DNA of 63,410 nt from Flavipsychrobacter sp. (GTDB taxonomy: Bacteria; Bacteroidota; Bacteroidia; Chitinophagales; Chitinophagaceae), in the NCBI GenBank assembly GCA_025963465.1, contig JAOQAP010000060.1, positions 1-63,410 on the forward strand, in the 5' to 3' direction. This document shows positions 10,449-18,531 of this stretch, in pieces. The translations under genes were made by a program, and so were the position numbers. The notes under the pieces are model-generated. The model was not told the DNA's origin and did no database searches. It saw nothing but the letters and a program-made list of their open reading frames with translations. The stretch's first letter is position 1; every line of letters begins with the position of its first letter.

Positions 10449-10955
10449 ATGGCATTGACCAACGAAATAATACAACAAAGGCTTACAGATAAATTCGGCG
10501 AACAGCTTACCGAATGGGAGCAGCCTTATGGTTTGCTCACATTCAGGGCACCTGCTGAAATGAACCTGAAGGTAATGCAGTTCCTGTTCGATGATGAACA
10601 GCTGCGCTTTCGCTTTCTTACAGATCTTACAGGAGTTCATTTTCCTGAAAGAAAAGGAGAAGAGCTGAGCGTGGTATACCACCTGCATAACCTGTTTGAG
10701 AACATACGCCTGCGCATAAAAATATATGTGCCGGTAGAAAAACCGGATGTATACACGGCCACCAAACTGTTCTCAGGAGCTAACTGGATGGAGCGTGAAA
10801 CATACGACTTCTTTGGTATCAACTTCGTAGGCCATCCTAACCTGATACGTATACTGAATGTAGATGAAATGGATTACTTCCCTATGCGTAAAGAGTACGA
10901 AATGGAAGACCCTACAAGAAGGGACAAGGATGATGAAATGTTTGGCAGAGGGTAA
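10449..10955 (+). CDS. nuoC: NADH-quinone oxidoreductase subunit C
   Basis: Complex I 30-kDa-type peripheral subunit that docks with NuoD; it is a separate protein here, not a NuoCD fusion. The family signature is visible as ERETYDFFGINFVGHPNLIRIL near residues 118-139, followed by MRKEYEMEDP. It has 168 residues and no cofactor motif, as expected. The start is preceded by the heptad repeat. The 53-base spacer to nuoD contains a REP-like element. Confidence 0.95.
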   Translation: MALTNEIIQQRLTDKFGEQLTEWEQPYGLLTFRAPAEMNLKVMQFLFDDEQLRFRFLTDLTGVHFPERKGEELSVVYHLHNLFENIRLRIKIYVPVEKPDVYTATKLFSGANWMERETYDFFGINFVGHPNLIRILNVDEMDYFPMRKEYEMEDPTRRDKDDEMFGRG

Positions 10956-10977
10956 TAACTAAGCTATAATTTATAAC

Positions 10978-11008
10978 AAGGGAAAGTCCCTTCAGGGATT
11001 TAGGGTTT
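10978..11008 (+). repeat. REP-like palindromic element in the nuoC-nuoD spacer
   Basis: The spacer reads AAGGGAAAGTCCCTTCAGGG followed by ATTTAGGGTTT. It resembles the copies at 22826-22852 and 47306-47358 (GGAAAGCCC ... GGGGTTTGGGG). The CCCT-TC-AGGG core can fold into a small hairpin. Confidence 0.55.
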
Positions 11009-12259
11009 ATGGAACTACAACCACATCAACAGCACCATATAAAGCTTTCTGAAGAATCGCTTCAGAAGCAGACCACTACGCTCAACCTGGGTCCTACGCA
11101 CCCGGCTACGCATGGTGTGTTTCAGAACATAATGGAAATAGATGGTGAGCGTGTGCTGGAAACGGTACCTACTATTGGCTATATACACCGTGCATTTGAA
11201 AAAATAGCGGAGCGTCGCCCTTATTACCAGATCACACCACTTACCGACAGGCTTAACTATTGCTCGGCCCCCATCAATAATATGGGCTGGCATATGACCA
11301 TAGAAAAACTGCTGGGCCTGAAGCTGCCTAAGCGTGTGGAATATCTCCGTGTTATTATCATGGAGCTTTCACGTATTGCAGATCACCTGGTGTGCAACTC
11401 TGTAGTAGCGGTAGATACCGGTGCATTGAGCCCGTTCACTTATGTCTTCCAGCACAGGGAAAAAATATACGAGATATTTGAAGAGATATGCGGATCGCGC
11501 CTTACGACCAACATAGGACGTGTAGGTGGTTTTGAGCGCAACTTTACGCCGGCATCATTCTCCAAGCTGCACAGCTTTATGGAAACTTTTCCAAAGATGA
11601 TGAAGGAGTTTGAAGGACTGCTGAACCGTAACCGCGTATTCATGGATCGTTGCATAGGCGCTGGTCCTATCAGTGCAGAACGTGCGTTGAACTATGGCTT
11701 TACAGGCCCTAACCTGCGTGCGGCAGGCGTTGATTATGACGTACGTGTTGCAATGCCTTACTCATCTTACGAGGATTTCGATTTCAAGATACCTGTAGGT
11801 ACTGTGGGCGATGTTTACGATCGCTACATGGTACGCAATGGGGAGATATGGGAAAGCTACAGCATTATACAACAGGCAATAGAGAAAATAGCTAAAATAG
11901 AAGAGGAGTTCCCCGACCAGAAGAATGTATTCTATGCGCCTGAGGCGGACAGGTATCACATACCGCCCAAGGAAGATGTATATACAAAAATGGAAGCGTT
12001 GATCTACCATTTCAAAATGGTAATGGGAGAGATAGACGCGCCGGCAGGAGAAGTTTATCATTCGGTAGAGGGTGGTAACGGTGAGGTCGGATATTACCTG
12101 GTGAGCGATGGTGGCAGAACGCCATATCGTTTGCACTTCCGCAGGCCTTGCTTCATCTACTACCAGGCATACCCTGAGATGGTAGAAGGCGGACTGCTGA
12201 GCGATGCGGTAATAACACTGAGTAGTTTAAATGTGATAGCAGGAGAACTGGACGCATAA
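11009..12259 (+). CDS. nuoD: NADH-quinone oxidoreductase subunit D
   Basis: Complex I 49-kDa-type subunit, which with NuoB forms the quinone-reduction site. Recognisable segments are NLGPTHPATHGVFQNIMEIDGE (the loop with the quinone-binding histidine) near residue 27, YIHRAFEKIAE near residue 58, and the C-terminal RLHFRRPCFIYYQAYPEMVEGG. At 416 residues the length is normal. It is an unfused D subunit. Confidence 0.97.
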   Translation: MELQPHQQHHIKLSEESLQKQTTTLNLGPTHPATHGVFQNIMEIDGERVLETVPTIGYIHRAFEKIAERRPYYQITPLTDRLNYCSAPINNMGWHMTIEKLLGLKLPKRVEYLRVIIMELSRIADHLVCNSVVAVDTGALSPFTYVFQHREKIYEIFEEICGSRLTTNIGRVGGFERNFTPASFSKLHSFMETFPKMMKEFEGLLNRNRVFMDRCIGAGPISAERALNYGFTGPNLRAAGVDYDVRVAMPYSSYEDFDFKIPVGTVGDVYDRYMVRNGEIWESYSIIQQAIEKIAKIEEEFPDQKNVFYAPEADRYHIPPKEDVYTKMEALIYHFKMVMGEIDAPAGEVYHSVEGGNGEVGYYLVSDGGRTPYRLHFRRPCFIYYQAYPEMVEGGLLSDAVITLSSLNVIAGELDA

Positions 12260-12323
12260 AGCGTAGCAGGTAACAAATAAGAACAAAGTTCCCTGACCGG
12301 AATTTCTTAAAAGAATACAACAA

Positions 12324-12821
12324 ATGAAAATTCAGTTTTCAGAAGAAAAATTAAACTACGTAAAAGAGCTCGTTTCCCGCTATCCGGAAGGAAAGCAGAA
12401 AAGTGCACTGATACCATTATTACATGTTGCGCAGGACGAATTTGGCGGATGGCTGGATGTGCCGGTAATGGATTACGTAGCCGAGCTGTTGCATATCCTT
12501 CCTATCGAAGTGTATGAGGTGGCTACATTTTACAGCATGTTCAATACAAAGCCTGTAGGCAAGCACCTTTTGGAGGTGTGCCGTACCGGCCCGTGTATGC
12601 TGAACGGCAGTGATGAGATAATAGACTACATAAAAGAGAAGCTGGGAATTAGTGAGGGTGAAACAACAACTGACGGATTATTTACGCTGAAACCTGCAGA
12701 GTGCCTGGGTGCATGTGGTTATGCGCCTATGATGCAGCTGGGTAAAACATTCCGTGAACACCTGACAAAAGAAAAAGTAGATCAGCTGATAACAGAATTA
12801 AGGGGACAATCAAACAACTAA
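12324..12821 (+). CDS. nuoE: NADH-quinone oxidoreductase subunit E (24-kDa type)
   Basis: Thioredoxin-fold subunit carrying the 2Fe-2S cluster N1a in the NADH-oxidising module. The four ligands are in CRTGPC and ECLGACG. The YEVATFYSMFNTKPVGK segment is family-typical. It has 165 residues. NuoF would normally follow directly; here two unrelated genes lie between, the first starting only 2 bases after the nuoE stop. Confidence 0.96.
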   Translation: MKIQFSEEKLNYVKELVSRYPEGKQKSALIPLLHVAQDEFGGWLDVPVMDYVAELLHILPIEVYEVATFYSMFNTKPVGKHLLEVCRTGPCMLNGSDEIIDYIKEKLGISEGETTTDGLFTLKPAECLGACGYAPMMQLGKTFREHLTKEKVDQLITELRGQSNN

Positions 12822-12823
12822 TT

Positions 12824-13228
12824 ATGGCATTCGACCTGGAGCTTGAGTTTATATTATCGGGCAAGCCTAAGCGGGTGATGCAGTTGTTGACAGATCCGGT
12901 GCTGATAAGAAAATGGAGTGGCGGAGAAGCGGTATTTGAAAAAATGGTTGGCGGAAGATTTGAGATGTTTGACGGGTGGGTAACTGGCAAAGTGACCAAA
13001 GTAAGTGAAAATGAGCTGGCCTACACCTGGACGGCAGGAGACTGGGAGGATGGGACTCCTGCATCTGAAGTTCATTATTTATTGAAACCGGATGAAGCAG
13101 GTACAAAAGTAATAGTACACCATACAGGTTTCCCGAATGAGAAAGAAAGAGACAGCCATAAAACAGGCTGGACAGATTTTTTCTTCGACCCGATGGAAGA
13201 TTTTATTTTGATCATTGATAAAAGTTAG
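12824..13228 (+). CDS. AHSA1/SRPBCC (START-like) family protein
   Basis: A 134-residue protein of the SRPBCC superfamily with the AHSA1-like fold, a helix-grip cavity that binds hydrophobic ligands or client proteins. Visible elements are the LLTDPVLIRKWSGGEAVFEKMVGGRFEMFDGWVTGKV core and the C-terminal GWTDFFFDPMEDFI helix. No signal peptide is seen. It starts 2 bases after nuoE, so it is almost certainly co-transcribed with and possibly coupled to the complex I genes. A link to complex I assembly is only a guess from position. Confidence 0.8.
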   Translation: MAFDLELEFILSGKPKRVMQLLTDPVLIRKWSGGEAVFEKMVGGRFEMFDGWVTGKVTKVSENELAYTWTAGDWEDGTPASEVHYLLKPDEAGTKVIVHHTGFPNEKERDSHKTGWTDFFFDPMEDFILIIDKS

Positions 13229-13262
13229 ACCCCGACCCTAAAGGGAGGTGTTACGTAAACAG
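13229..13262 (+). repeat. REP-like element between the AHSA1-like and NTF2-like genes
   Basis: ACCCCGACCCTAAAGGGAGG followed by TGTTACGTAAA aligns with CCTCCGGCCCGAAAGAGGAGGTGGTGCGTAAA at 22757-22792. Both share CCC-x-AAAG, GAGGTG and CGTAAA. It occupies nearly the whole 39-base spacer. Confidence 0.5.
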
Positions 13263-13267
13263 AATAG

Positions 13268-13690
13268 ATGAAAGCTTTAGTAACCATATTATTCTTATTT
13301 GTAAGTGGCAGCTTATTTGCTCAGAAAGCAGATACTAAAGGGCTGGATAAGGCTATTGGCGACTTTGATAAAGCATTGATCGCAAGAGATTCTGTTGCGC
13401 TTAAACGCTTATTAAGCGACAACATTTTATACGGTCATTCTAACGGGTGGATAGAAACAAAAAAAGAGCTGATAGCTGATCTGTACAATGGTAAGTTGAC
13501 CTACACGTCAATAACACCTAAAATAGACAGTAAAACAACAGAAGGAAATACAGTAGCAGTAAGGTCATATGCAGAGATAGATTGTGTGATGGACGGCAAA
13601 CCACTTTCTTTTAAACTGAAAGTGCTGCAGGTGTGGGCAAAGAAGAATGGTAACTGGGAGTTGTTTGCAAGGCAGAGTGTGAAAATGTAA
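13268..13690 (+). CDS. Exported NTF2-like (DUF4440-type) protein
   Basis: A 140-residue protein with a signal peptide (MKALVTILFLFVSGSLFAQ) and an NTF2-like cone fold: the IGDFDKALIARDSVALKRLLSDNILYGHSNG start and the LQVWAKKNGNWELFARQSVKM end are typical of the DUF4440/SnoaL-like group. Such domains act as small enzymes or ligand binders, and no specific activity can be assigned. It is probably periplasmic, which makes its location between nuoE and nuoF odd, because both encode cytoplasmic subunits. Confidence 0.78.
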   Translation: MKALVTILFLFVSGSLFAQKADTKGLDKAIGDFDKALIARDSVALKRLLSDNILYGHSNGWIETKKELIADLYNGKLTYTSITPKIDSKTTEGNTVAVRSYAEIDCVMDGKPLSFKLKVLQVWAKKNGNWELFARQSVKM

Positions 13691-13739
13691 AAATTAAGCA
13701 TAACCAAATAAATAAGTTTCGCCAAAAGCGGATTGGGGT

Positions 13740-13844
13740 ATGGGAGTAAAATTATTATTAGAGAACGATCACATAGAGGGTATCCGTTATTACGATACCT
13801 ACCGCAAGAACTGTGGCTACCGCGCTGCGGAGAAGTCGTTTTAA
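13740..13844 (+). other. N-terminal fragment of nuoF, cut by an in-frame TAA
   Basis: ATG at 13740 opens 34 codons (MGVKLLLENDHIEGIRYYDTYR ...) and ends in TAA at 13842-13844. These residues look like the normal NuoF N-terminus, where the sequence runs on as (E)K-x-x-K-M into EVKKSGLRGRGG. The stop replaces what is probably a lysine codon (AAA to TAA), and the next codon is ATG in the same frame. It is reported separately because translation of the rest must restart or read through. Confidence 0.8.
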
Positions 13845-15095
13845 ATGGGCACCGCTGAAATAGTGGATGAAGTGAAGAAGAGCGGCCTTCGTGGTCGTGG
13901 TGGTGCAGGCTTTCCTACTGGTATGAAGTGGAGCTTCCTGGCCAAGCCGGATGGCGTGCCGCGTCACCTGGTGTGCAATGCCGATGAATCAGAGCCAGGT
14001 ACTTTCAAAGACCGTTACCTGATGGAGTTCCACCCGCACCTGTTCATTGAGGGTCTGCTCATCAGCAGCTTTGCGCTGGGCAGCAATCATACTTATGTAT
14101 ACATACGTGGTGAATATGCATGGATACCGGAGATACTGGAGCAGGCAATAGCAGAGGCTAAGAACAACGGCTGGCTGGGCAAGAATATCTTAGGTTCAGG
14201 ATTTGATTGTGAGATATATGTTCATCGTGGCGCAGGCGCTTATATATGCGGAGAAGAAACAGCATTGATAGAATCACTGGAAGGCAAACGTGGTAATCCG
14301 CGTATGAAACCACCATTCCCTGCGATACAGGGTGTATGGATGCGCCCGACGGTGGTGAACAATGTAGAAACCCTTGCGGCTGTAGTGCCTATCATAAACA
14401 TGGGCGGAGAAGAATATGCCAAAATAGGTGTAGGTAAATCTACAGGTACCAAGCTGTTATCTGTTTGCGGTAATATCAACAAGCCAGGTGTGTATGAAAT
14501 AGACATGACCTGCTCTGTAGAAGAATTTATATACAGCGATGAATATTGTGGTGGTATACCAAAAGGGAAGAAGCTGAAGGCTTGCATACCCGGCGGGTCA
14601 TCGGTGCCGATAATACCTGCTAACCTGCTGCTGAAAACAGCAAAAGGTGAAACACGTTACATGAACTACGAAAGCCTTTCAGATGGCGGTTTTGCTACCG
14701 GCAGTATGATGGGTTCCGGTGGTTTCATTGTGCTGGATGACAGCCAGTGTGTGGTTCGCCATACCATGACACTTGCCCGCTTCTATAATCATGAAAGCTG
14801 CGGACAGTGCAGCCCATGCCGTGAAGGTACAGGCTGGATGTATAAGATACTTAAGAATATAGAATACGGAAAGGGTAAGATGAGCGATATAGACCTGCTT
14901 TGGGACATACAGCGAAAGATAGAAGGTAATACCATCTGTCCGCTGGGTGATGCAGCAGCATGGCCTATAGCCGCAGCCATCCGCCACTTCCGCGATGAAT
15001 TTGAATGGCATGTAAAGAACCCCGATGAATCGCAGACACGTAATTATGGCCTGGCACATTATGCCGATCCTATTCATGTACCTGCTTCAGCATAA
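13845..15095 (+). CDS. nuoF: NADH-quinone oxidoreductase subunit F (NADH-binding), N-terminus separated by a stop codon
   Basis: NADH- and FMN-binding subunit of complex I. The FMN/NADH motifs GRGGAGFPTGMKW and GAYICGEETALIESLEGKRG are intact. The N3 4Fe-4S ligands are ESCGQCSPCREG and NTICPLGDA. This ORF has 416 residues; adding the upstream 34 codons and the stop position gives about 451, a typical NuoF length. The missing segment is the N-terminal leader before the GRGG loop, so the catalytic core is complete. Translation may re-initiate at the ATG abutting the stop, the stop may be read through, or the stop may be a sequencing error. Confidence 0.93.
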   Translation: MGTAEIVDEVKKSGLRGRGGAGFPTGMKWSFLAKPDGVPRHLVCNADESEPGTFKDRYLMEFHPHLFIEGLLISSFALGSNHTYVYIRGEYAWIPEILEQAIAEAKNNGWLGKNILGSGFDCEIYVHRGAGAYICGEETALIESLEGKRGNPRMKPPFPAIQGVWMRPTVVNNVETLAAVVPIINMGGEEYAKIGVGKSTGTKLLSVCGNINKPGVYEIDMTCSVEEFIYSDEYCGGIPKGKKLKACIPGGSSVPIIPANLLLKTAKGETRYMNYESLSDGGFATGSMMGSGGFIVLDDSQCVVRHTMTLARFYNHESCGQCSPCREGTGWMYKILKNIEYGKGKMSDIDLLWDIQRKIEGNTICPLGDAAAWPIAAAIRHFRDEFEWHVKNPDESQTRNYGLAHYADPIHVPASA

Positions 15096-15113
15096 AAAAT
15101 TAATTTTTGACTT

Positions 15114-16208
15114 ATGTCAGAACAACCACAATTTAAAGTAACCATTGATAATATCACTATAGATGTACCTGCGGGAACCACTATATTGAATGCTGCACGT
15201 ATGATAGGTGGAGATGTAACTCCCCCTGCTATGTGCTACTACAGCAAGCTGAAGGATAGTGGTGGTAAGTGCCGTACCTGCCTGGTAGAAGTGAGCAAGG
15301 GTTCTGAAAAAGATCCGCGCCCTATGCCAAAGCTGGTGGCTAGTTGCCGTACTACTGTAATGGATGGTATGGAAGTAAAGAACATTACTTCTGAAAAAGT
15401 GCTGGACGCCCGTAAAGGTGTAGTGGAATTCCTGTTGCTTAATCATCCGCTGGATTGCCCCGTATGTGACCAGGCCGGTGAGTGCGACCTTCAGAACCTG
15501 AGCTATGAGCATGGGTCTGAAGTAACAAGGTATGAATTCAAGCGCCGTACATTCGAAAAAGAAGACATCGGCCCGTTCATATCATTGCACATGACACGTT
15601 GTATCATGTGTTTCCGTTGCGTGTACACTGCTGAGCAGCTTACAGAACGTCGTGAACATGGCATCCTGGAAAGAGGTGATCATGCACAGATAAGCACACT
15701 TCTCGGCAAATCGTTGGATAACGACTTTATAGGTAATGTAATAGATGTATGCCCTGTAGGTGCGCTTACAGATAAAACATTCCGCTTTAAGAACCGCGTA
15801 TGGTTTACCAAACCGGTAGATGCACATCGCGACTGTAACCATGAGAAATGCAATGGTAAGGTTCGCTTGTGGATGCGCGGAGAAGAGGTGTTCCGCGTAA
15901 CTGCACGTAAAGATCAGTGGGGCGAGGTGGAAGAGTTCATCTGTAATGAATGCCGTTTCCATAAAAAAGAAGCAAAAGACTGGGTGATAGAAGGGCCATC
16001 TGTGATAAAGCGCAGCAGCGTAATAGCGCAGGGGCACTATGTGGGCACCATGAAGCCACCGGTATTAATAGATAAGGTAATAGGTAAACAGCCTAAATTC
16101 CTGATGGAGATACATAATGTAAGTGATGTGAATAAACCGGAAATAGAGCTGTCGAAGATAGATGGCCCGGCGCATTCTGATGATTTTGTACAGGGATCGA
16201 AGAAATAA
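15114..16208 (+). CDS. nuoG: NADH-quinone oxidoreductase subunit G, short form
   Basis: Iron-sulfur subunit of the NADH module. The N-terminal 2Fe-2S ferredoxin domain (CYYSKLKDSGGKCRTC ... SCRTT) is followed by the His-ligated N4-type motif HPLDCPVCDQAGEC, a second 4Fe-4S motif (CIMCFRC ... DVCPVGA), and a further Cys set (CNHEKC, CNEC). The protein ends at 364 residues and lacks the large molybdopterin-oxidoreductase domain of 700-900-residue NuoG proteins. Short NuoG is known from other Bacteroidota, so this is probably natural and not a truncation. Confidence 0.93.
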   Translation: MSEQPQFKVTIDNITIDVPAGTTILNAARMIGGDVTPPAMCYYSKLKDSGGKCRTCLVEVSKGSEKDPRPMPKLVASCRTTVMDGMEVKNITSEKVLDARKGVVEFLLLNHPLDCPVCDQAGECDLQNLSYEHGSEVTRYEFKRRTFEKEDIGPFISLHMTRCIMCFRCVYTAEQLTERREHGILERGDHAQISTLLGKSLDNDFIGNVIDVCPVGALTDKTFRFKNRVWFTKPVDAHRDCNHEKCNGKVRLWMRGEEVFRVTARKDQWGEVEEFICNECRFHKKEAKDWVIEGPSVIKRSSVIAQGHYVGTMKPPVLIDKVIGKQPKFLMEIHNVSDVNKPEIELSKIDGPAHSDDFVQGSKK

Positions 16209-16270
16209 GCAGGCATTGTATAGTGCAATAAATGTTGCATAAAAACAATAAGATTTTTAACTAACTAAAC

Positions 16271-16278
16271 TACTTTTG
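16271..16278 (+). promoter_or_regulatory. Possible internal promoter (-7 element) before nuoH
   Basis: TActTTTG fits the Bacteroidota -7 consensus and ends 7 bases before the nuoH ATG. No TTG at the ideal 19-21-base distance was found, so it is weaker than the nuoA promoter. It could give separate transcription of nuoHIJKLMN and the MNT/HEPN pair. Confidence 0.4.
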
Positions 16279-16285
16279 CGCCATT

Positions 16286-17359
16286 ATGCTGTTACTGCAA
16301 ATTGATACAGCGCTTATCATAGAAAAGCTCATCCTCATCACAGTTATACTGATGGGGTCTCTTGGTATTGCTATGTACGCCACATGGGGTGAGCGTAAGG
16401 TCTCTGCTATCATGCAGGACCGTGTTGGCCCTAACAGGGCAGGGCCATTTGGTCTGCTGCTGCCATTGGCCGATGGATTAAAACTGTTCTTCAAAGAAGA
16501 GATCATCCCTGACCGCTCAACAAGGCTCATATTTATACTTGGCCCATGCCTGGCCATGCTTACCGCTACCATGACGAGTGCGGTATTGCCGTGGGGCCCG
16601 GACTATGTAACTGCTAGCGGTCATGTGGTGTCATTACAGGTCGCAGATATCAATATAGGTATCCTGTTCGTATTTGGTGTAGTAAGCCTTGGCGTGTATG
16701 GCGTGATGCTGGGTGGCTGGGCGTCAAATAATAAATTCTCCCTGTTGAGCAGTATACGTGCAGCGTCGCAGGCCATCTCTTACGAGTTGGCTATGGGTAT
16801 CAGCCTTATCGCATTATTAATGATGACCGGTTCGCTCAGCCTGCGTGAGATAGTAGCTCAACAACATGGCTTCTGGAGCGATGGTTATTTTAGCTGGAAC
16901 TTCTTTAAGCAGCCTTTAGGGTTTATTATATTCTTCACCTGCTCTTGTGCAGAGTTGAGTCGTGCGCCGTTCGATCTTCCAGAGTGTGATAGTGAATTGA
17001 ACATGGGTTATCACCAGGAATATTCATCTATGAAACTTGGTTTCTACCTGTTCGCAGAGTATATCAACCTGTTCGTTAGCTCGGCTATTATGATCACCCT
17101 GTTCTTTGGCGGTTATAACTTCCCGTTCATGGACCAGGTTGCAGCGGCGGTTAACCCGATGTTGTTTACTGCTATTTGTGTAATGGTATTATTAACTAAA
17201 GTGATTGGTATGATCCTGTTCTTCATGTTCATCAGGTGGACGCTTCCGCGTTTCCGCTTTGATCAGCTCATGAAACTGGGATGGCGCTCACTGATACCAC
17301 TGGCATTGGTCAACATGCTGGTGACAGGAGTTGTGATATTGTGGGTGTTGAAAAAATAG
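16286..17359 (+). CDS. nuoH: NADH-quinone oxidoreductase subunit H
   Basis: Membrane subunit that joins the quinone site to the proton-pumping arm. The 357 residues contain about eight hydrophobic helices. The conserved DRVGPNRAGPFGLLLPLADGLKLFFKE loop is near residue 47, and the quinone-side loop SRAPFDLPECDSELNMGYHQEYSSM is near residue 230. The next gene starts 10 bases downstream but belongs to a toxin-antitoxin pair; nuoI follows that pair. Confidence 0.96.
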   Translation: MLLLQIDTALIIEKLILITVILMGSLGIAMYATWGERKVSAIMQDRVGPNRAGPFGLLLPLADGLKLFFKEEIIPDRSTRLIFILGPCLAMLTATMTSAVLPWGPDYVTASGHVVSLQVADINIGILFVFGVVSLGVYGVMLGGWASNNKFSLLSSIRAASQAISYELAMGISLIALLMMTGSLSLREIVAQQHGFWSDGYFSWNFFKQPLGFIIFFTCSCAELSRAPFDLPECDSELNMGYHQEYSSMKLGFYLFAEYINLFVSSAIMITLFFGGYNFPFMDQVAAAVNPMLFTAICVMVLLTKVIGMILFFMFIRWTLPRFRFDQLMKLGWRSLIPLALVNMLVTGVVILWVLKK

Positions 17360-17369
17360 GAGCAAGCAT

Positions 17370-17666
17370 ATGCTGACCGTGCAACAAATAAAAGATACTG
17401 TTACCGACTATTTTAAAGATAAGCCGGTCAGGAGCGTATATTTGTTCGGGTCGTATGCAAGAGGTGAAGCGCAGGAAAATAGTGATATAGATATTTTGTT
17501 TTCATTAAAAGAAGATACCCGGATAAGTTATTTTGGGATAGCAAAATATCTTGTTGATCTTGAAGAGAAACTTGCTAACAAAGTAGATCTTGTAGAAGAG
17601 GCGTTGATATATCCAAGAGTAAAAAAGTATATTGATGCAGATAAGATTCTTTTATTTTCTAAATAA
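17370..17666 (+). CDS. MntA-like minimal nucleotidyltransferase (antitoxin)
   Basis: A 98-residue minimal nucleotidyltransferase with the diagnostic GSx10DxD motif: G27-S28 in LFGSYARGEA and D39-I-D41, plus a third acidic residue in NKVDLVEE. In MntA-HepT systems this protein neutralises the HEPN toxin by AMPylating a tyrosine of the toxin. It ends by overlapping the ATG of the HEPN gene (AATAATGA), the standard arrangement. It lies 10 bases after nuoH inside the nuo operon. Codons and base composition look more AT-rich than those of the flanking nuo genes, which hints at acquisition; this was judged by eye only. Confidence 0.9.
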   Translation: MLTVQQIKDTVTDYFKDKPVRSVYLFGSYARGEAQENSDIDILFSLKEDTRISYFGIAKYLVDLEEKLANKVDLVEEALIYPRVKKYIDADKILLFSK

Positions 17667-18037
17667 TGAAGCAGAAGAAAGATGACATAGTGTATCTGGA
17701 ACTGATCAATAAAGGGATCGAAAGGATACTTGGATATATAGGTGATGCAGATGAAGAAGTTTTCTTAAGGGATAATATGATGAAAGATGCATGTTTAATG
17801 CAGCTTGTAGTAATAGGTGAAAGTGGTGGTAAGGTATCTGAAGAGAACAAGAACAGGTTTAAAGAGGTTGAGTGGCAGTTAATGAAAGCGGCAAGAAATT
17901 TTTTTGCACACGCTTATGAGCATACAGACTGGGTGAGGGTATATGATACAATTAAAACCATATTGCCTGATTTGAAACCCAGGATTGAACACATTATAGA
18001 GGTATTGGAAAAAGAGAACAATGGAAAAATTAACTAA
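17666..18037 (+). CDS. HepT-like HEPN domain toxin (DUF86)
   Basis: A 123-residue HEPN-domain protein of the HepT/DUF86 type. The RNase signature Rx4HxY is exact: R77, H82 and Y84 in AARNFFAHAYEH. In characterised pairs the arginine and histidine are needed for RNA cleavage and the tyrosine is the AMPylation target of MntA. It overlaps the antitoxin gene at its start, and its last 17 bases overlap the start of nuoI, so toxin and complex I translation are physically linked. Because all key residues are present, it is probably active. Confidence 0.9.
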   Translation: MKQKKDDIVYLELINKGIERILGYIGDADEEVFLRDNMMKDACLMQLVVIGESGGKVSEENKNRFKEVEWQLMKAARNFFAHAYEHTDWVRVYDTIKTILPDLKPRIEHIIEVLEKENNGKIN

Positions 18038-18530
18038 CAGAGCCCTGCAGATAGATCGCAGCCCAATGACACTGGGTGAGCGCGTATACCTGCCTGCCCT
18101 GGCCAAAGGCCTGAGCATAACACTGGGCCATATATTCAAAAAAACGGCAACCACCCGTTATCCTGAAGAAAAGCGCCCGTTCAGCCCGGTATTCCGTGGG
18201 CTGCATGTGCTCAACAGGGACGAGGAAGGCGCTGAGCGTTGCACGGCTTGTGGCTTGTGTGCGCTTGCCTGCCCTGCAGAAGCCATAACTATGGAAGCTG
18301 CTGAGCGTAAACCGGGTGAAGAGCATCTGTACAAAGAAGAGAAGTATGCGGCTAAATATGAAATAAATATGCTCCGCTGTATCTTCTGTGGTTTCTGCGA
18401 AGATGCCTGCCCTAAAGATGCTATTTACCTTACAGAAACGGTAATGCCTTCCAACTACAACCGCCAGAGCTTTATATATAAGAAAGACGACCTGCTGATT
18501 CCTCACCCTAAAAACACGGATAGCAAATAG
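18021..18530 (+). CDS. nuoI: NADH-quinone oxidoreductase subunit I
   Basis: Ferredoxin-like subunit with two 4Fe-4S clusters (N6a and N6b) that carry electrons towards NuoB. Both ligand sets are present: CTACGLCALACP (C74-C84) and CIFCGFCEDACP (C120-C130). It has 169 residues. The ATG at 18021 lies inside the end of the HEPN toxin gene in another frame, and no later in-frame ATG would keep the normal N-terminus. It ends one base before nuoJ. Confidence 0.95.
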   Translation: MEKLTNRALQIDRSPMTLGERVYLPALAKGLSITLGHIFKKTATTRYPEEKRPFSPVFRGLHVLNRDEEGAERCTACGLCALACPAEAITMEAAERKPGEEHLYKEEKYAAKYEINMLRCIFCGFCEDACPKDAIYLTETVMPSNYNRQSFIYKKDDLLIPHPKNTDSK

Positions 18531-18531
18531 T

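Noticed and set aside
13842-13844. Recoded stop (selenocysteine or pyrrolysine) in nuoF
   Set aside because: Selenocysteine uses TGA and pyrrolysine TAG; TAA fits neither, so mutation, error or re-initiation is more likely.
15114-16208. nuoG as a truncated pseudogene
   Set aside because: All iron-sulfur ligand motifs of the N-terminal part are present and short NuoG is usual in Bacteroidota.
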